DNA of 64,000 nt from Variovorax sp. 770b2. GTDB lineage: Bacteria; Pseudomonadota; Gammaproteobacteria; Burkholderiales; Burkholderiaceae_C. The stretch spans positions 653,796 through 717,795 of the forward strand of contig NZ_FOXJ01000001.1 of assembly GCF_900115685.1 (NCBI RefSeq), in the 5' to 3' direction. Below the pieces are notes generated by a model. That model saw nothing but the letters and a program-made list of their open reading frames with translations. It was not told where the DNA came from and made no database searches. Every line of letters begins with the position of its first letter. Position 1 is the stretch's first letter. This document shows, one piece after another, positions 8,163 through 16,847 of the stretch. The translations under genes and the position numbers were made by a program.

Positions 8163-9872
8163 ATGCCGCACAGCGTTTCCCTCATCAACACCATTGCCGC
8201 CGGCCTGGGCCTGGCGCTGGTGTTCGGTTTCCTGGCGGCCAAGCTGCGGTTGCCGGCGCTCGTGGGGTACCTCCTGGCGGGCGTGATCATCGGCCCCTTC
8301 ACCCCCGGCTTCGTGGCCGATGCAAGCATTGCCGCGCAGCTCGCCGAAATCGGCGTCATGTTGCTGATGTTCGGCGTCGGCCTTCACTTTTCCCTCGACG
8401 ACCTCCTGGCCGTGCGCAAGATCGCACTGCCCGGCGCACTGGCGCAGATCGCCGTGGCCACGCTGCTCGGCGGCGGCCTGGCGATGTGGTGGGGCTGGAG
8501 CCCCGGCGCCGCGCTGGTGTTCGGGCTGGCGCTCTCGGTGGCCAGCACGGTCGTGCTGCTGCGCGCGCTCGAGAGCCTGGGCATCCTCGACTCGTTCACC
8601 GGCCGCATCGCCATCGGCTGGCTCGTCGTCGAAGACCTGGCCATGGTGCTCGTGCTGGTGCTGATGCCGCCGCTGGCCGGCGCGCTCGGCGGCACCCCCG
8701 ACAACGGCGGCGGCCCCGCCGATCCGCTCTGGCAGACCCTCGGTCTCACGCTGCTGCAGGTCGGCGGCTTCGTCGCGCTGATGCTGGTGGTGGGCCGGCG
8801 CGTGTTCCCCTGGATCCTCTGGCAGGTCACGCGCACCGGTTCCCGCGAACTCTTCACGCTGTGCGTGGTGGCCGCCGCCGTGAGCATCGCCTTCGCCTCG
8901 GCGGCGCTCTTCGGTGTGTCGTTCGCGCTCGGTGCTTTCTTCGCGGGCATGGTCATGCGCGAGTCGCAGTTCAGCCACCGCGCGGCGCAGGAATCGCTGC
9001 CGCTGCGCGATGCGTTCGCGGTGTTGTTCTTCGTGTCGGTGGGCATGCTGTTCGATCCCTCGGTGCTCATCGATCGCCCCCTGCAGGTGCTCGCCGTGGT
9101 GGGGGTGATCGTGCTGGGCAAGTCGCTCGCGGCCTGCGCGCTGGTGCTGGTGTTCCGCTACCCGCTGGGCACGGCGCTCACCGTGAGCGCGAGCCTGGCG
9201 CAGATCGGCGAGTTCTCGTTCATCCTGGCGGGGCTGGGCGTGTCGCTCGGGCTGCTGCCGGTCGAGGGGCAGAGCCTCGTGCTCGCGGGCGCGCTGATTT
9301 CCATTGCCACCAATCCGCTGTGGTTCAGTCTCATCGCGCCGATGCAGAAGTGGCTGCATGCCCATTCGTCCTTCGCTCGCGGACTGGAATCGCGCGACGA
9401 CCCGCTGGCCGAATTGCCGATGACCACCGAGGCGAAGTACCTCTCCAGGCAGGTGGTGCTGGTCGGTTACGGGCGCGTGGGGCGCCGCATCGCCGCCGAG
9501 CTGGAGGCGAACGACATTCCCTACGTGGTGGCCGAGCAGAACCGCGAACTGGTCGAGAAGCTGCGCGAGGCCGGCGTCGCGGCCGTGTGGGGCGACGCGG
9601 CGGACCCCGCGGTGCTGATCCAGGCACACGTGGCGCGCGCCCGCGTGCTGGTGGTGGCCACGCCCGACACCCTGAACGTGCGCCAGATGATCGAGACCGC
9701 CCGCACGCTCAATCCGTCGATCCAGACCGTGATCCGCAGCCACAACGAGCAGGAAGCCAGGCTGCTCACGCAGGAGGCCTCGGTCACCGTGTTCCTCGGC
9801 GAGCACGAACTGGCCCAGGCCATGGCGCGCGACGTGGTGCAGCGCGCGGTGTCGATGGCCGTGCCGGCTTGA
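8163..9872 (+). CDS. Kef-type monovalent cation:proton antiporter with TrkA-N domain (YbaL-like)
   Basis: The product has 569 residues. The first ~390 form a CPA2 transmembrane domain of about a dozen helices, including AIGWLVVEDLAMVLVLVLMP with the conserved acidic residues and QIGEFSFILAGLG. A cytoplasmic RCK/TrkA-N Rossmann domain follows, with the nucleotide-binding GYGRVGRRIAAELE near residues 435-448. Such proteins exchange potassium or sodium for protons, gated by nucleotide binding. The order of domains and length match YbaL rather than KefB/KefC, and no KefF/KefG partner is adjacent. The ATG at 8163 starts right at the first membrane segment. Confidence 0.88.
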   Translation: MPHSVSLINTIAAGLGLALVFGFLAAKLRLPALVGYLLAGVIIGPFTPGFVADASIAAQLAEIGVMLLMFGVGLHFSLDDLLAVRKIALPGALAQIAVATLLGGGLAMWWGWSPGAALVFGLALSVASTVVLLRALESLGILDSFTGRIAIGWLVVEDLAMVLVLVLMPPLAGALGGTPDNGGGPADPLWQTLGLTLLQVGGFVALMLVVGRRVFPWILWQVTRTGSRELFTLCVVAAAVSIAFASAALFGVSFALGAFFAGMVMRESQFSHRAAQESLPLRDAFAVLFFVSVGMLFDPSVLIDRPLQVLAVVGVIVLGKSLAACALVLVFRYPLGTALTVSASLAQIGEFSFILAGLGVSLGLLPVEGQSLVLAGALISIATNPLWFSLIAPMQKWLHAHSSFARGLESRDDPLAELPMTTEAKYLSRQVVLVGYGRVGRRIAAELEANDIPYVVAEQNRELVEKLREAGVAAVWGDAADPAVLIQAHVARARVLVVATPDTLNVRQMIETARTLNPSIQTVIRSHNEQEARLLTQEASVTVFLGEHELAQAMARDVVQRAVSMAVPA

Positions 9873-9886
9873 GCGCCGGCGTCGCT

Positions 9887-10291
9887 TCAAAGGTCTTCGA
9901 TCACCAGCGTGCGATAGCGCTGCGCAATGGAATACGGCACGGTACGCACCACTTCCATCAGGCGATTTGCGGCCTCTTCGTTCTTCGTCTTGACCAGCAG
10001 GGCCGTGTGGCCTTCGCGCGCGAGCTTGGTGTAGGCGCGTACCGTGGCGCCTTCGGTGCCGGCGGAGGGCAGGGGATTGTCGGCATTCCCCGCCGTGGGC
10101 GTGATCTCCGCCAGCACCGTCGCGGCGGGAAGCAGGTAGACCTCGTCGCCGCTCATGCCGCTTTCGATCAGCCGGTGCCCGATGCGGTCGGCGTCCTCGG
10201 CGTTCGGGAACATCACCATCGAGTAACCGGTCGGATAGAACGCGCCACCGATATTCGCGCGCATGTTCGATTCCAGGGTGAAGTGCTTCAT
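9887..10291 (-). CDS. Hypothetical protein, 134 residues (possible stress-protein-like fold)
   Basis: No family is recognised with confidence. The N-terminal half (YSMVMFPNAEDADRIGHRLI) has the beta-alpha pattern seen in small general-stress-type proteins that offset a pair of residues. A second similar unit follows around TALLVKTKNEEAANRLMEVV. No signal peptide or membrane segment. The start ATG at 10291 follows a clear GGAGG site. It is convergent with the antiporter gene, 14 bases apart. Real gene very likely, function unknown. Confidence 0.7.
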   Translation of the reverse strand: MKHFTLESNMRANIGGAFYPTGYSMVMFPNAEDADRIGHRLIESGMSGDEVYLLPAATVLAEITPTAGNADNPLPSAGTEGATVRAYTKLAREGHTALLVKTKNEEAANRLMEVVRTVPYSIAQRYRTLVIEDL

Positions 10292-10458
10292 GGGGCCTCC
10301 GGGGTTCTAGTTGAAGTGAGGGGTTTGAAGGTTTCTTACAACAACATTAGTTCTCGCTTCACAAACGCTCTGTAGGAGAAGCCCGGAAGCTGTCAACCGC
10401 CCGAGCCGCCAATTCATTCAAAGGAAATCGCCTGTCTCCCGCACATTTCACTCATCCC

Positions 10459-10728
10459 ATGCCTTTGTCCAGAAACATCGCGCTCACCGTCCACGAACTG
10501 GAGGTGGGGGAGTTCTATTGGGTGCTGATGGAAGAAGCGGCGGACGGTGACCAACCCGGCAACGAGCGTCACGTCTACGAGCCGCTGGAAGCGGCCCACG
10601 AGCCGTATGCCAGCTATTCGAACGCGCTGGTGGCGGGTGTCGCGGTGATGCGGCGGCTGTTCGGCACGGACGGCAAGCCCGTGCACGATGCGCGCCGCAG
10701 CGCCCTGTCCACGGGCCGCTCCCTATAA
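10459..10728 (+). CDS. Small hypothetical protein, 89 residues
   Basis: An acidic, soluble small protein beginning MPLSRNIALTVHELEVGEFYW and containing PLEAAHEPYASYSNALVAGVAVM. I do not recognise it. The amino-acid composition is natural (low Arg/Pro repetition), in contrast to the overlapping reverse frame, which supports this strand. It ends about 56 bases before the cobalamin riboswitch and is probably transcribed separately. Confidence 0.55.
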   Translation: MPLSRNIALTVHELEVGEFYWVLMEEAADGDQPGNERHVYEPLEAAHEPYASYSNALVAGVAVMRRLFGTDGKPVHDARRSALSTGRSL

Positions 10729-10784
10729 TTCCGGCCGTCGGGTTCTGTAAGCTTTTCTTAGCAACACCACCCACACGGTTCGAA

Positions 10785-11026
10785 GGTGCCCCGCATGCCA
10801 TTCAGTGGCCTGGGGGTTAAACGGGAAGCAGGTGCGCTGCGTCTTCACGGACGCATCCATTCCTGCGCTGCCCCCGCAACGGTCAGCGGATCTGGAAAAC
10901 CTCGCGCCAATGCCCTCTCCTGGGCATTGGCAGCCACTGCGCTTCGGCGTGGGAAGGCGAGGATTTCGGCTCCGATGCGCACGCACAGTGCCCATCGAAG
11001 CGCTCCGCAAGCCCGGATACCGGCCT
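10785..11026 (+). ncRNA. Cobalamin (AdoCbl) riboswitch
   Basis: The ordered conserved elements are all present: GGTGCC at 10785-10790, TTAAACGGGAAGCAGGTGCG at 10817-10836, the B12 box GCTGCCCCCGCAACGG at 10867-10882, GCCACTG at 10933-10939, GGGAAGG at 10951-10957, and AAGCCCGGATACCGGCC at 11009-11025. A strong peripheral stem CCAATGCCC / GGGCATTGG lies at 10908-10931. Cobalamin binding is expected to repress the downstream TonB receptor gene, whose start is about 145 bases further on, and probably the whole cobalt/cobalamin operon. About 145 bases between aptamer and ATG leave room for an expression platform. Confidence 0.95.
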
Positions 11027-11171
11027 TCGCAACCGCCTTCGGACGCTGCGGGAGTGCGGGTCCGGGCATGCCGCTTCGCCCCCGCGCGACCGGCCCGCCC
11101 GCTTGCCGCCTCCCTCGATGTCCTCATTCGGTCAGGAGCCTGCGGGGACGCAGGTCGCGAGGGGAAGTCAC

Positions 11172-13370
11172 ATGGGTCAAGCATCGCCGGCGCGCGATCG
11201 CACGGGCGCGTCGCTGCTGCAATTGCAATGGGCACGCCTTTCGGGTCTTTCATTGGGGTTGAGCCTGGCTTTCGCGCCAGGCGGCGCCTTGGCGCAATCG
11301 GGTGAAACAGCGGGCGACAGCCGCAGCAACAGCGGTCTCGCGCCGGTGCAGGTCGATGCCGGCCGCCGCACGCCGCTGGCCATCGACGAGCCCTCGCACA
11401 CCGGCAGCCGCCTGGGCCTCACGCCGCTGGAGACCCCCGCGAGCATCGAGGTGCTGACGGGCGACACCATCCGCGCGCGCGGCGATGTCTCGGTGATCGA
11501 CGCCGTGACCCGCGCCACCGGCATCACCGGCTCGCCCGGCCCGGGCAATGGCGGCACCGCGCTGGCGGCGCGCGGCTTCACCGGCCACGGCTCGGTGATG
11601 CAGCTGTTCGACGGCACGCGCCTCTATGCGGGTGCGGGCACCGTCACCTTTCCGTTCGACACCTGGTCGGTCGACCGCATCGAGGTGCTGCGCGGCGCCG
11701 CATCGGTGATGTTCGGCGAAGGCGCCATCGGCGGCGCGGTCAACGTGGTGCCCAAGAAGCCCGTGCGCGGCCCGATCCAGAACGAGGCGCTCGTCACCGC
11801 CGGCTCCGACGCCACGCGCCAGGTCGCCTTCGGCAGCGGCGGCGCGATCAACGACATGCTCTCCTACCGCTTCGACATCAGCCATCGCAAGACCGACGGC
11901 TTCATGGTGCGCGGCGATGCCGAGAGCCTGGCGGTCGGCGGCGCGGTGCGGCTCGATGTGTCGCCGCAGCTGCAGTTCACGCTCTCGCACGACGAAGGCC
12001 GCCAGTCGCCGCAGCGCTACTACGGCGTGCCGCTCATCAACGGCCGCGTGAGCAGCCTCACCCGCGAGCAGAACTACAACCCCGACGACGCCGAGATCAA
12101 GTACCGCGACCGCTGGACCCGCTTCGACGCGCAGTGGACGCCCAACGATGCCGTCACCGTGCGCAACCAGCTCTACCGCCTGGACAGCAAGCGCCACTGG
12201 CGCAACAGCGAGACCTACACCTACAACGCCACCACGCGCCGCGTGACGCGCGGCGACTACCTGGAAATCGGCCACGACCAGGAGCAGATCGGCAACCGCA
12301 CCGACGCCACCTTCAGGCACTCGCTGTTCGGCATGAAAAACCAGGTGCTCGTGGGCTTCGATGCGAACCGCATCGACTTCCTGCACACCAACGACTCGCC
12401 CTACGGCGGCCGTTCCGTGGTCGACCCCTTCGTCTTCAACCCCGGCGTCTACACCTCGCCCGTGGCCTATACGCCGCGCTACAAGACCAAGACCAGCACC
12501 TATGCCTTCTTCGCCGAAGACAAGCTGGCCTTCAACGAGCAGTGGTCCGTGGTCGGCAGCCTGCGCTGGGACCACGCGAAGATCGCGCGCACCGACCTGC
12601 AGAACGCGGCCAACAACTTCCAGAAGACCTTCGTCTACGGCACGGGCCGCCTGGGCGTGGTGTACGCGCCCGATGCCGCGCAGTCGTTCTATGCGCAGGT
12701 GGCGCGGGCGGCCGATCCGCTGGGCTCGCTGGTCACCACCTCGGCCTCGCAGGCGAGCTTCGACCTCAGTACCGGCAAGCAGGTCGAGATCGGCTACAAG
12801 CGCCAGCTGGCCGACGGCCGCGGCGCATGGACCGTCGCGGCCTACCGCATCGAGAAGAACAAGCTGCTCTCGCGCGACGCCAACGACCCGACCGTCACGC
12901 AGCAGATCGGCAAGCAGTCGTCCGAAGGCATCGAGGCCACGCTGGACCTGGCGCTGACCTCCACGCTCAGGCTCGAAGCCAATGTCGCCAAGCTGCGCGC
13001 GCGCTACGACGATTTCAACGAGGTCGTCGGCGGCCGCCTGGTCTCTCGCACCGGCAACACGCCGTTCGGCGTGCCCGAAGAGGCGGCCAACCTCTGGCTC
13101 AACTGGCGCTTCCTGCCGCAGTGGGAGGCCGAGTTCGGCGTGCGCCATGTCGGCCCGCGCCAGGTCGATGCGGCCAACTCGCGCAAGATCGGCTCCTACA
13201 CCGTGGCCGACGCGGGCGTGAGCTGGCAGGCCAACCCGTCGCTCAAGCTCGCGTTCAGGGCCTACAACCTGGCCAACCGCACCTACCCGGTGTCGTTCTC
13301 CAACAGCGGCAACCAGTGGCTGCTGGGCCGGCCGCGCTCCTTCGAGCTGTCGGCGCTGGTGAACTTCTGA
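11172..13370 (+). CDS. TonB-dependent outer-membrane receptor under a cobalamin riboswitch
   Basis: The product has 732 residues: a long signal peptide ending around residue 42 (GGALAQ), a possible TonB box near APVQVDA, a plug domain (ETPASIEVLTGDTIRARGD, then VDRIEVLRGAASVMFGEGAIGGAVN) and a 22-strand barrel ending in ALVNF with terminal Phe. ATG 11172 is chosen because it starts the signal peptide and follows GAGGGGAAG; the frame is open upstream. By sequence feel it sits with siderophore/metallophore receptors rather than classic BtuB, yet it is riboswitch-controlled and heads a cobalt/B12 operon. Likely cargo: corrinoid, or a cobalt chelate. The next gene begins 13 bases after its stop. 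Confidence 0.9.
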   Translation: MGQASPARDRTGASLLQLQWARLSGLSLGLSLAFAPGGALAQSGETAGDSRSNSGLAPVQVDAGRRTPLAIDEPSHTGSRLGLTPLETPASIEVLTGDTIRARGDVSVIDAVTRATGITGSPGPGNGGTALAARGFTGHGSVMQLFDGTRLYAGAGTVTFPFDTWSVDRIEVLRGAASVMFGEGAIGGAVNVVPKKPVRGPIQNEALVTAGSDATRQVAFGSGGAINDMLSYRFDISHRKTDGFMVRGDAESLAVGGAVRLDVSPQLQFTLSHDEGRQSPQRYYGVPLINGRVSSLTREQNYNPDDAEIKYRDRWTRFDAQWTPNDAVTVRNQLYRLDSKRHWRNSETYTYNATTRRVTRGDYLEIGHDQEQIGNRTDATFRHSLFGMKNQVLVGFDANRIDFLHTNDSPYGGRSVVDPFVFNPGVYTSPVAYTPRYKTKTSTYAFFAEDKLAFNEQWSVVGSLRWDHAKIARTDLQNAANNFQKTFVYGTGRLGVVYAPDAAQSFYAQVARAADPLGSLVTTSASQASFDLSTGKQVEIGYKRQLADGRGAWTVAAYRIEKNKLLSRDANDPTVTQQIGKQSSEGIEATLDLALTSTLRLEANVAKLRARYDDFNEVVGGRLVSRTGNTPFGVPEEAANLWLNWRFLPQWEAEFGVRHVGPRQVDAANSRKIGSYTVADAGVSWQANPSLKLAFRAYNLANRTYPVSFSNSGNQWLLGRPRSFELSALVNF

Positions 13371-13383
13371 CCGGCACCGTTGC

Positions 13384-14922
13384 ATGACCACCGCATGGCG
13401 CCGCGCCTGGCCCCGCATCCGCCACTGGCTCTACTGGACACACCGGTGGCTGGGCATCGGCGGCTGCCTCCTGTTCGTCATGTGGTTCGCCTCGGGCGTG
13501 GTGATGATGTACGTGGGGTATCCCAACCTCACGGACGAAGAGCGGCTGGCGGGCCTTCGCCCGGTGCGTTTCGAGCAGGCGCTGGTCGCGCCATCGGCGG
13601 CGTTCGATGCGTTGCCCGAGGCGCTGCGTGCGAAGCCGCCGCGGCGCATGGCGCTGGAGACGCAGGGCGGCACCGACCCGCTGCCCGTGTGGCGCATCGT
13701 CGATTCGCGCGGCGGCCGGCATGCCGTGTCCGCGCGCGACGGCCATGTGCTCGGGCCGGTCGATGCGGCGCAGGCCGAAGCCATCGCGCGCGACTTCTCG
13801 GGCCAGCCCGGCGCGCGCTGGGCCCAGACGCTGGAGCGCGACCAGTGGACCGTGCCGCAAGGCCTGGACCCGCTGCGCCCGCTGCACCGCATCGAGATCG
13901 GCGACGCGGCGGGCACAGAGCTCTACGTGTCGTCCCGCACCGGCGAGGTGGTGCGCGACACCCACCGCGCCGAGCGCTTGTGGAACTGGCTGGGCTCCGT
14001 ACCGCACTGGATCTACTTCACGCCGCTGCGCGCCGACCCGCCGCTGTGGCACGACGTGGTGGTGTGGCTCTCGGCGGCCTGCATCGTCTCGGCCGTGACG
14101 GGCATCGTCATCGGCATCCTGCGCATCCGGCTGCGCCGGCGCTTTCGCAACGGCGCGGTCACGCCCTACACCGGGTGGATGGCCTGGCACCACATCGCCG
14201 GCCTCGTCGGCGGCTTCTTCGTGCTGACCTGGATCGTGAGCGGCTGGCTCTCGATGAACCCGAACAAGTGGTTCGAGCGCAACCGGGGCGACGCGGCCGC
14301 GATGGCGAGCTACACCGGTGCCGGTGCAACGCCGTTCCCGTGGCCGCCGGCTCGCCTGCCGGCCGGCGAGGGCGCTGCCGCGCCGCGCGAGGCGCTGCCG
14401 ATGTGGTTCGACGGCAGGCCGCTGCTGCAATTGCGCGATGCAGAGGCGCGCGTGCGCGTGGTCGATGCCGCCACCGGCGCACCCGCCTCGATCGGCCGCG
14501 AAGACATCGTGCGCGCCGCCGCGCGCCTGCGCCCCGGCGCCGGCGTGACGCAGGCCACGCTGCAGGCGCGCGAAGACTTCCACTGGTACGGCCACCATCG
14601 CGAACGCACCGTGCCCATCTGGCGCCTCGAATTCGACGACGCTGTTCGCAGCTGGATCTACATCGACCCGTCCAGCGGGCAGGTCGCCGGCAGCAACGAC
14701 AGCAATTCGCGCCTGCGCCGCTGGCTCTTCAACGCCGCGCACAGCCTGGACTTTCCGTGGCTCATCCAGTACCGCCCCGCCTGGGACATCGTGGTGTGGC
14801 TGCTGTCGATCGTCGGCACGGTCGCCTCGGCCAGCGGCGTGGTGATCGGCTGGCGCCGGCTGCGGCGCAAACCCAGGGCGTCGGCCGTGGCGGGAACGCC
14901 GCGCGCGCTCCAGCGTTCATGA
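13384..14922 (+). CDS. PepSY-associated transmembrane protein (putative periplasmic reductase)
   Basis: The product has 512 residues. About four membrane helices are visible (roughly residues 22-45, 220-245, 275-300 and 465-490), separated by two large periplasmic parts with PepSY-like patterns (DGHVLGPVDAAQAEAIARDF; WIYIDPSSGQVAG). Conserved histidines occur at helix ends (YWTHRWLGI, WHHIAGLVGG, NAAHSLDF), as in heme-binding PepSY_TM proteins such as FpvG, which reduce ferric siderophore complexes to release iron. Tight linkage to a TonB receptor is typical. Here, under B12 control, it may reduce and release a cobalt complex. That role is inference; membership of the PepSY_TM family is clear. 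Confidence 0.85.
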   Translation: MTTAWRRAWPRIRHWLYWTHRWLGIGGCLLFVMWFASGVVMMYVGYPNLTDEERLAGLRPVRFEQALVAPSAAFDALPEALRAKPPRRMALETQGGTDPLPVWRIVDSRGGRHAVSARDGHVLGPVDAAQAEAIARDFSGQPGARWAQTLERDQWTVPQGLDPLRPLHRIEIGDAAGTELYVSSRTGEVVRDTHRAERLWNWLGSVPHWIYFTPLRADPPLWHDVVVWLSAACIVSAVTGIVIGILRIRLRRRFRNGAVTPYTGWMAWHHIAGLVGGFFVLTWIVSGWLSMNPNKWFERNRGDAAAMASYTGAGATPFPWPPARLPAGEGAAAPREALPMWFDGRPLLQLRDAEARVRVVDAATGAPASIGREDIVRAAARLRPGAGVTQATLQAREDFHWYGHHRERTVPIWRLEFDDAVRSWIYIDPSSGQVAGSNDSNSRLRRWLFNAAHSLDFPWLIQYRPAWDIVVWLLSIVGTVASASGVVIGWRRLRRKPRASAVAGTPRALQRS

Positions 14923-14994
14923 CGGCGCTTGCGTGATCCATCCCATCCACCAACAATCAACTTTCGCACTGCGGTGCACTACAGGAGGTGCTCG

Positions 14995-15672
14995 ATGCAC
15001 ATCGAACCAGGTCTAGTCGACGGATCCAAGATATTCCTCAGCTACGCGACGGCCACCGCCGCGCTGGCCTACACAGGCAAGGTGGCCTTCGATACCGCCG
15101 TGAAAGACGGCCTTGCCGCCCTGGCCCTGCGCTCGGCCATTGCCGTGGCGCTGGTGTTCTGCTTCTTCGAGGTGCTGCCGCACCACCCCGTGGGCGTCTC
15201 GGAGGTGCACCTGATCCTGGGCACGACGCTCCTGCTGGTGTTCGGGCTCGCGCCCGCAGCCTTCGGCCTGGCGGGCGGGCTGCTCATCCAGAGCCTGTTC
15301 TTCGAGCCGCAGGACCTGCCGCAGTTCGGCATGAACGTCACCACCTTGCTGGTGCCCCTGTTCGCGACGGCGGCGCTCGCGCGGCGGATCATTCCCGAGA
15401 ACGTGGCCTACGTGGACCTGAGCTACCAGCAGGCCTTCAAGCTGTCGGTGGCCTACCAGGGCGGCATCGTGGTCTGGGTCGGTTTCTGGGCGCTCTACGG
15501 GCGCGGCACGGGCCTGGAGAACCTGGGCCAGATCGCCAGCTTCGGCGCGGCCTACATGACCATCGTGCTGGTCGAGCCACTGGTTGACCTGGGCGTGCTG
15601 GCCGCCGCCAAGGGCTGGCGCCGTCTGCAAGGCACGGTGTTCGTCGAGCGCCGCTTGTACGGCGGCGTCTGA
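14995..15672 (+). CDS. CbiM-like cobalt transport permease (solo ECF core component)
   Basis: The product has 225 residues and six or seven membrane helices. It begins MHIEPGLVDGSKIFLSYATA; in CbiM/NikM the amino group of Met1 and His2 bind the metal, so the exact start matters, and ATG 14995 is backed by an excellent AGGAGGTG at 14983-14990. The segment VSEVHLILGTTLLLVFG matches the second metal-binding region of CbiM. The family moves Co(II) or Ni(II) inward. No CbiN, CbiQ or CbiO gene is present nearby, so either it works alone or borrows an ECF energising module from elsewhere. Its place in the B12-regulated operon argues for cobalt. Confidence 0.8.
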   Translation: MHIEPGLVDGSKIFLSYATATAALAYTGKVAFDTAVKDGLAALALRSAIAVALVFCFFEVLPHHPVGVSEVHLILGTTLLLVFGLAPAAFGLAGGLLIQSLFFEPQDLPQFGMNVTTLLVPLFATAALARRIIPENVAYVDLSYQQAFKLSVAYQGGIVVWVGFWALYGRGTGLENLGQIASFGAAYMTIVLVEPLVDLGVLAAAKGWRRLQGTVFVERRLYGGV

Positions 15673-15775
15673 TCCCGGCTTGTCGCGGCGCCCTCGAGCG
15701 GGCCTCGGGGCGCTGCCGCGTGCCTGTCTTTTCAGCATCCCATTCCCGCGCCATCGCGCCTGAAAGTATTTCTCC

Positions 15776-16840
15776 ATGACCCCCAGCAACGCCAAGATCC
15801 CCGTCACCATCGTCACCGGCTTCCTGGGCAGCGGCAAGACCACGCTGCTGCGCCACATCCTGGGCAACGCCGAGGGCCGCCGCATCGCGGTGATCGTCAA
15901 CGAGTTCGGCGAGCTCGGCATCGACGGCGAAATCCTCCGCGGCTGCGGCATCGGTTGCGACGAAGAAGGCAACGAGCGCGAAGGCGCGCTCTACGAATTG
16001 GCCAATGGCTGCGTCTGCTGCACCGTGCAGGAAGAGTTCCTGCCCGTGATGCTGCAGCTGGCCGAGCGCCGCGGCGACATCGACGCGGTGATCATCGAGA
16101 CCTCGGGCCTCGCGCTCCCCAAGCCGCTGGTGCAGGCCTTCCAGTGGCCGGGCATCGCGAACATCTTCACCGTCGATTCGGTGGTGACCGTGGTCGATGG
16201 CCCGGCCGCCGCCTCGGGCCAGTTCGCCGAGAACCCCGAAGCCGTCGACCAGGCGCGCCGCGCCGACCCCAACCTGGACCACGAATCGCCGCTGCACGAA
16301 CTCTTCGAAGACCAGCTCTCGGCCGCCGACCTCGTGGTGCTCAACAAGACCGACCTGATGGACGAGGGCACGCGCGTGCAGGTCGAGGCGCTGGTGCGCG
16401 AGGAGCTGCCGCCCGAAGTGAAGATCGTCGCCGCCACCGAAGGCCGGCTGCCGCTCGCGCTGCTGCTGGGCCAGGGTCGCGCGGCCGAGACCACGATCCA
16501 CCTGCGCGAGAGCCACCACGACCACGAGGAAGACCACGACCACGACGAGTTCGACTCGCTCGTGATCGATCTGCCGCCGGTGGACCGCGAGGGCCTCCTG
16601 GCCGCGCTCGCCGCGCTGGTCGAGCAGCACACCATCTACCGCGTGAAGGGCTTCGTCGCGATCCCGGGCAAGCCGATGCGTTTGCTGGTGCAGGGCGTGG
16701 GCCGCCGCTTCGACCATCACTTCGACCGCCGCTGGCGCGACGACGAAGCGCAGCGCACGCGCCTCGTGTTCATCGGCGAAGACCTGGACGAAGCGGCGCT
16801 GCGCAAGGCGCTCGAAGGCGTGGCCGCCGTGCCCGCCTGA
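15776..16840 (+). CDS. cobW: CobW-family metal-binding GTPase
   Basis: The product has 354 residues. Walker A is GFLGSGKTTLL (residues ~15-25), the metal-binding GCVCC motif lies near residue 80, NKTD supplies guanine specificity, and the CobW C-terminal domain follows. Between domains sits a histidine/aspartate cluster (ESHHDHEEDHDHDEFD) that should bind divalent metal. CobW proteins are thought to deliver Co(II) to the cobaltochelatase CobN in aerobic B12 synthesis. Position directly before cobN (7 bases) supports that. A 103-base GC-rich gap precedes it, so an internal promoter is possible. Confidence 0.93.
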   Translation: MTPSNAKIPVTIVTGFLGSGKTTLLRHILGNAEGRRIAVIVNEFGELGIDGEILRGCGIGCDEEGNEREGALYELANGCVCCTVQEEFLPVMLQLAERRGDIDAVIIETSGLALPKPLVQAFQWPGIANIFTVDSVVTVVDGPAAASGQFAENPEAVDQARRADPNLDHESPLHELFEDQLSAADLVVLNKTDLMDEGTRVQVEALVREELPPEVKIVAATEGRLPLALLLGQGRAAETTIHLRESHHDHEEDHDHDEFDSLVIDLPPVDREGLLAALAALVEQHTIYRVKGFVAIPGKPMRLLVQGVGRRFDHHFDRRWRDDEAQRTRLVFIGEDLDEAALRKALEGVAAVPA

Positions 16841-16847
16841 ACAACGC

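Noticed and set aside
6642..9890. Very long minus-strand open frame (over 1000 codons) opposite dctA and the antiporter gene
   Set aside because: It is a mirror of high-GC coding sequence: extremely His/Arg/Glu-rich, no domains, and both plus-strand genes are unmistakable.
10414..10686. Minus-strand 90-codon frame overlapping the small plus-strand gene
   Set aside because: His/Arg-rich composition typical of a shadow; the plus-strand reading is more natural.
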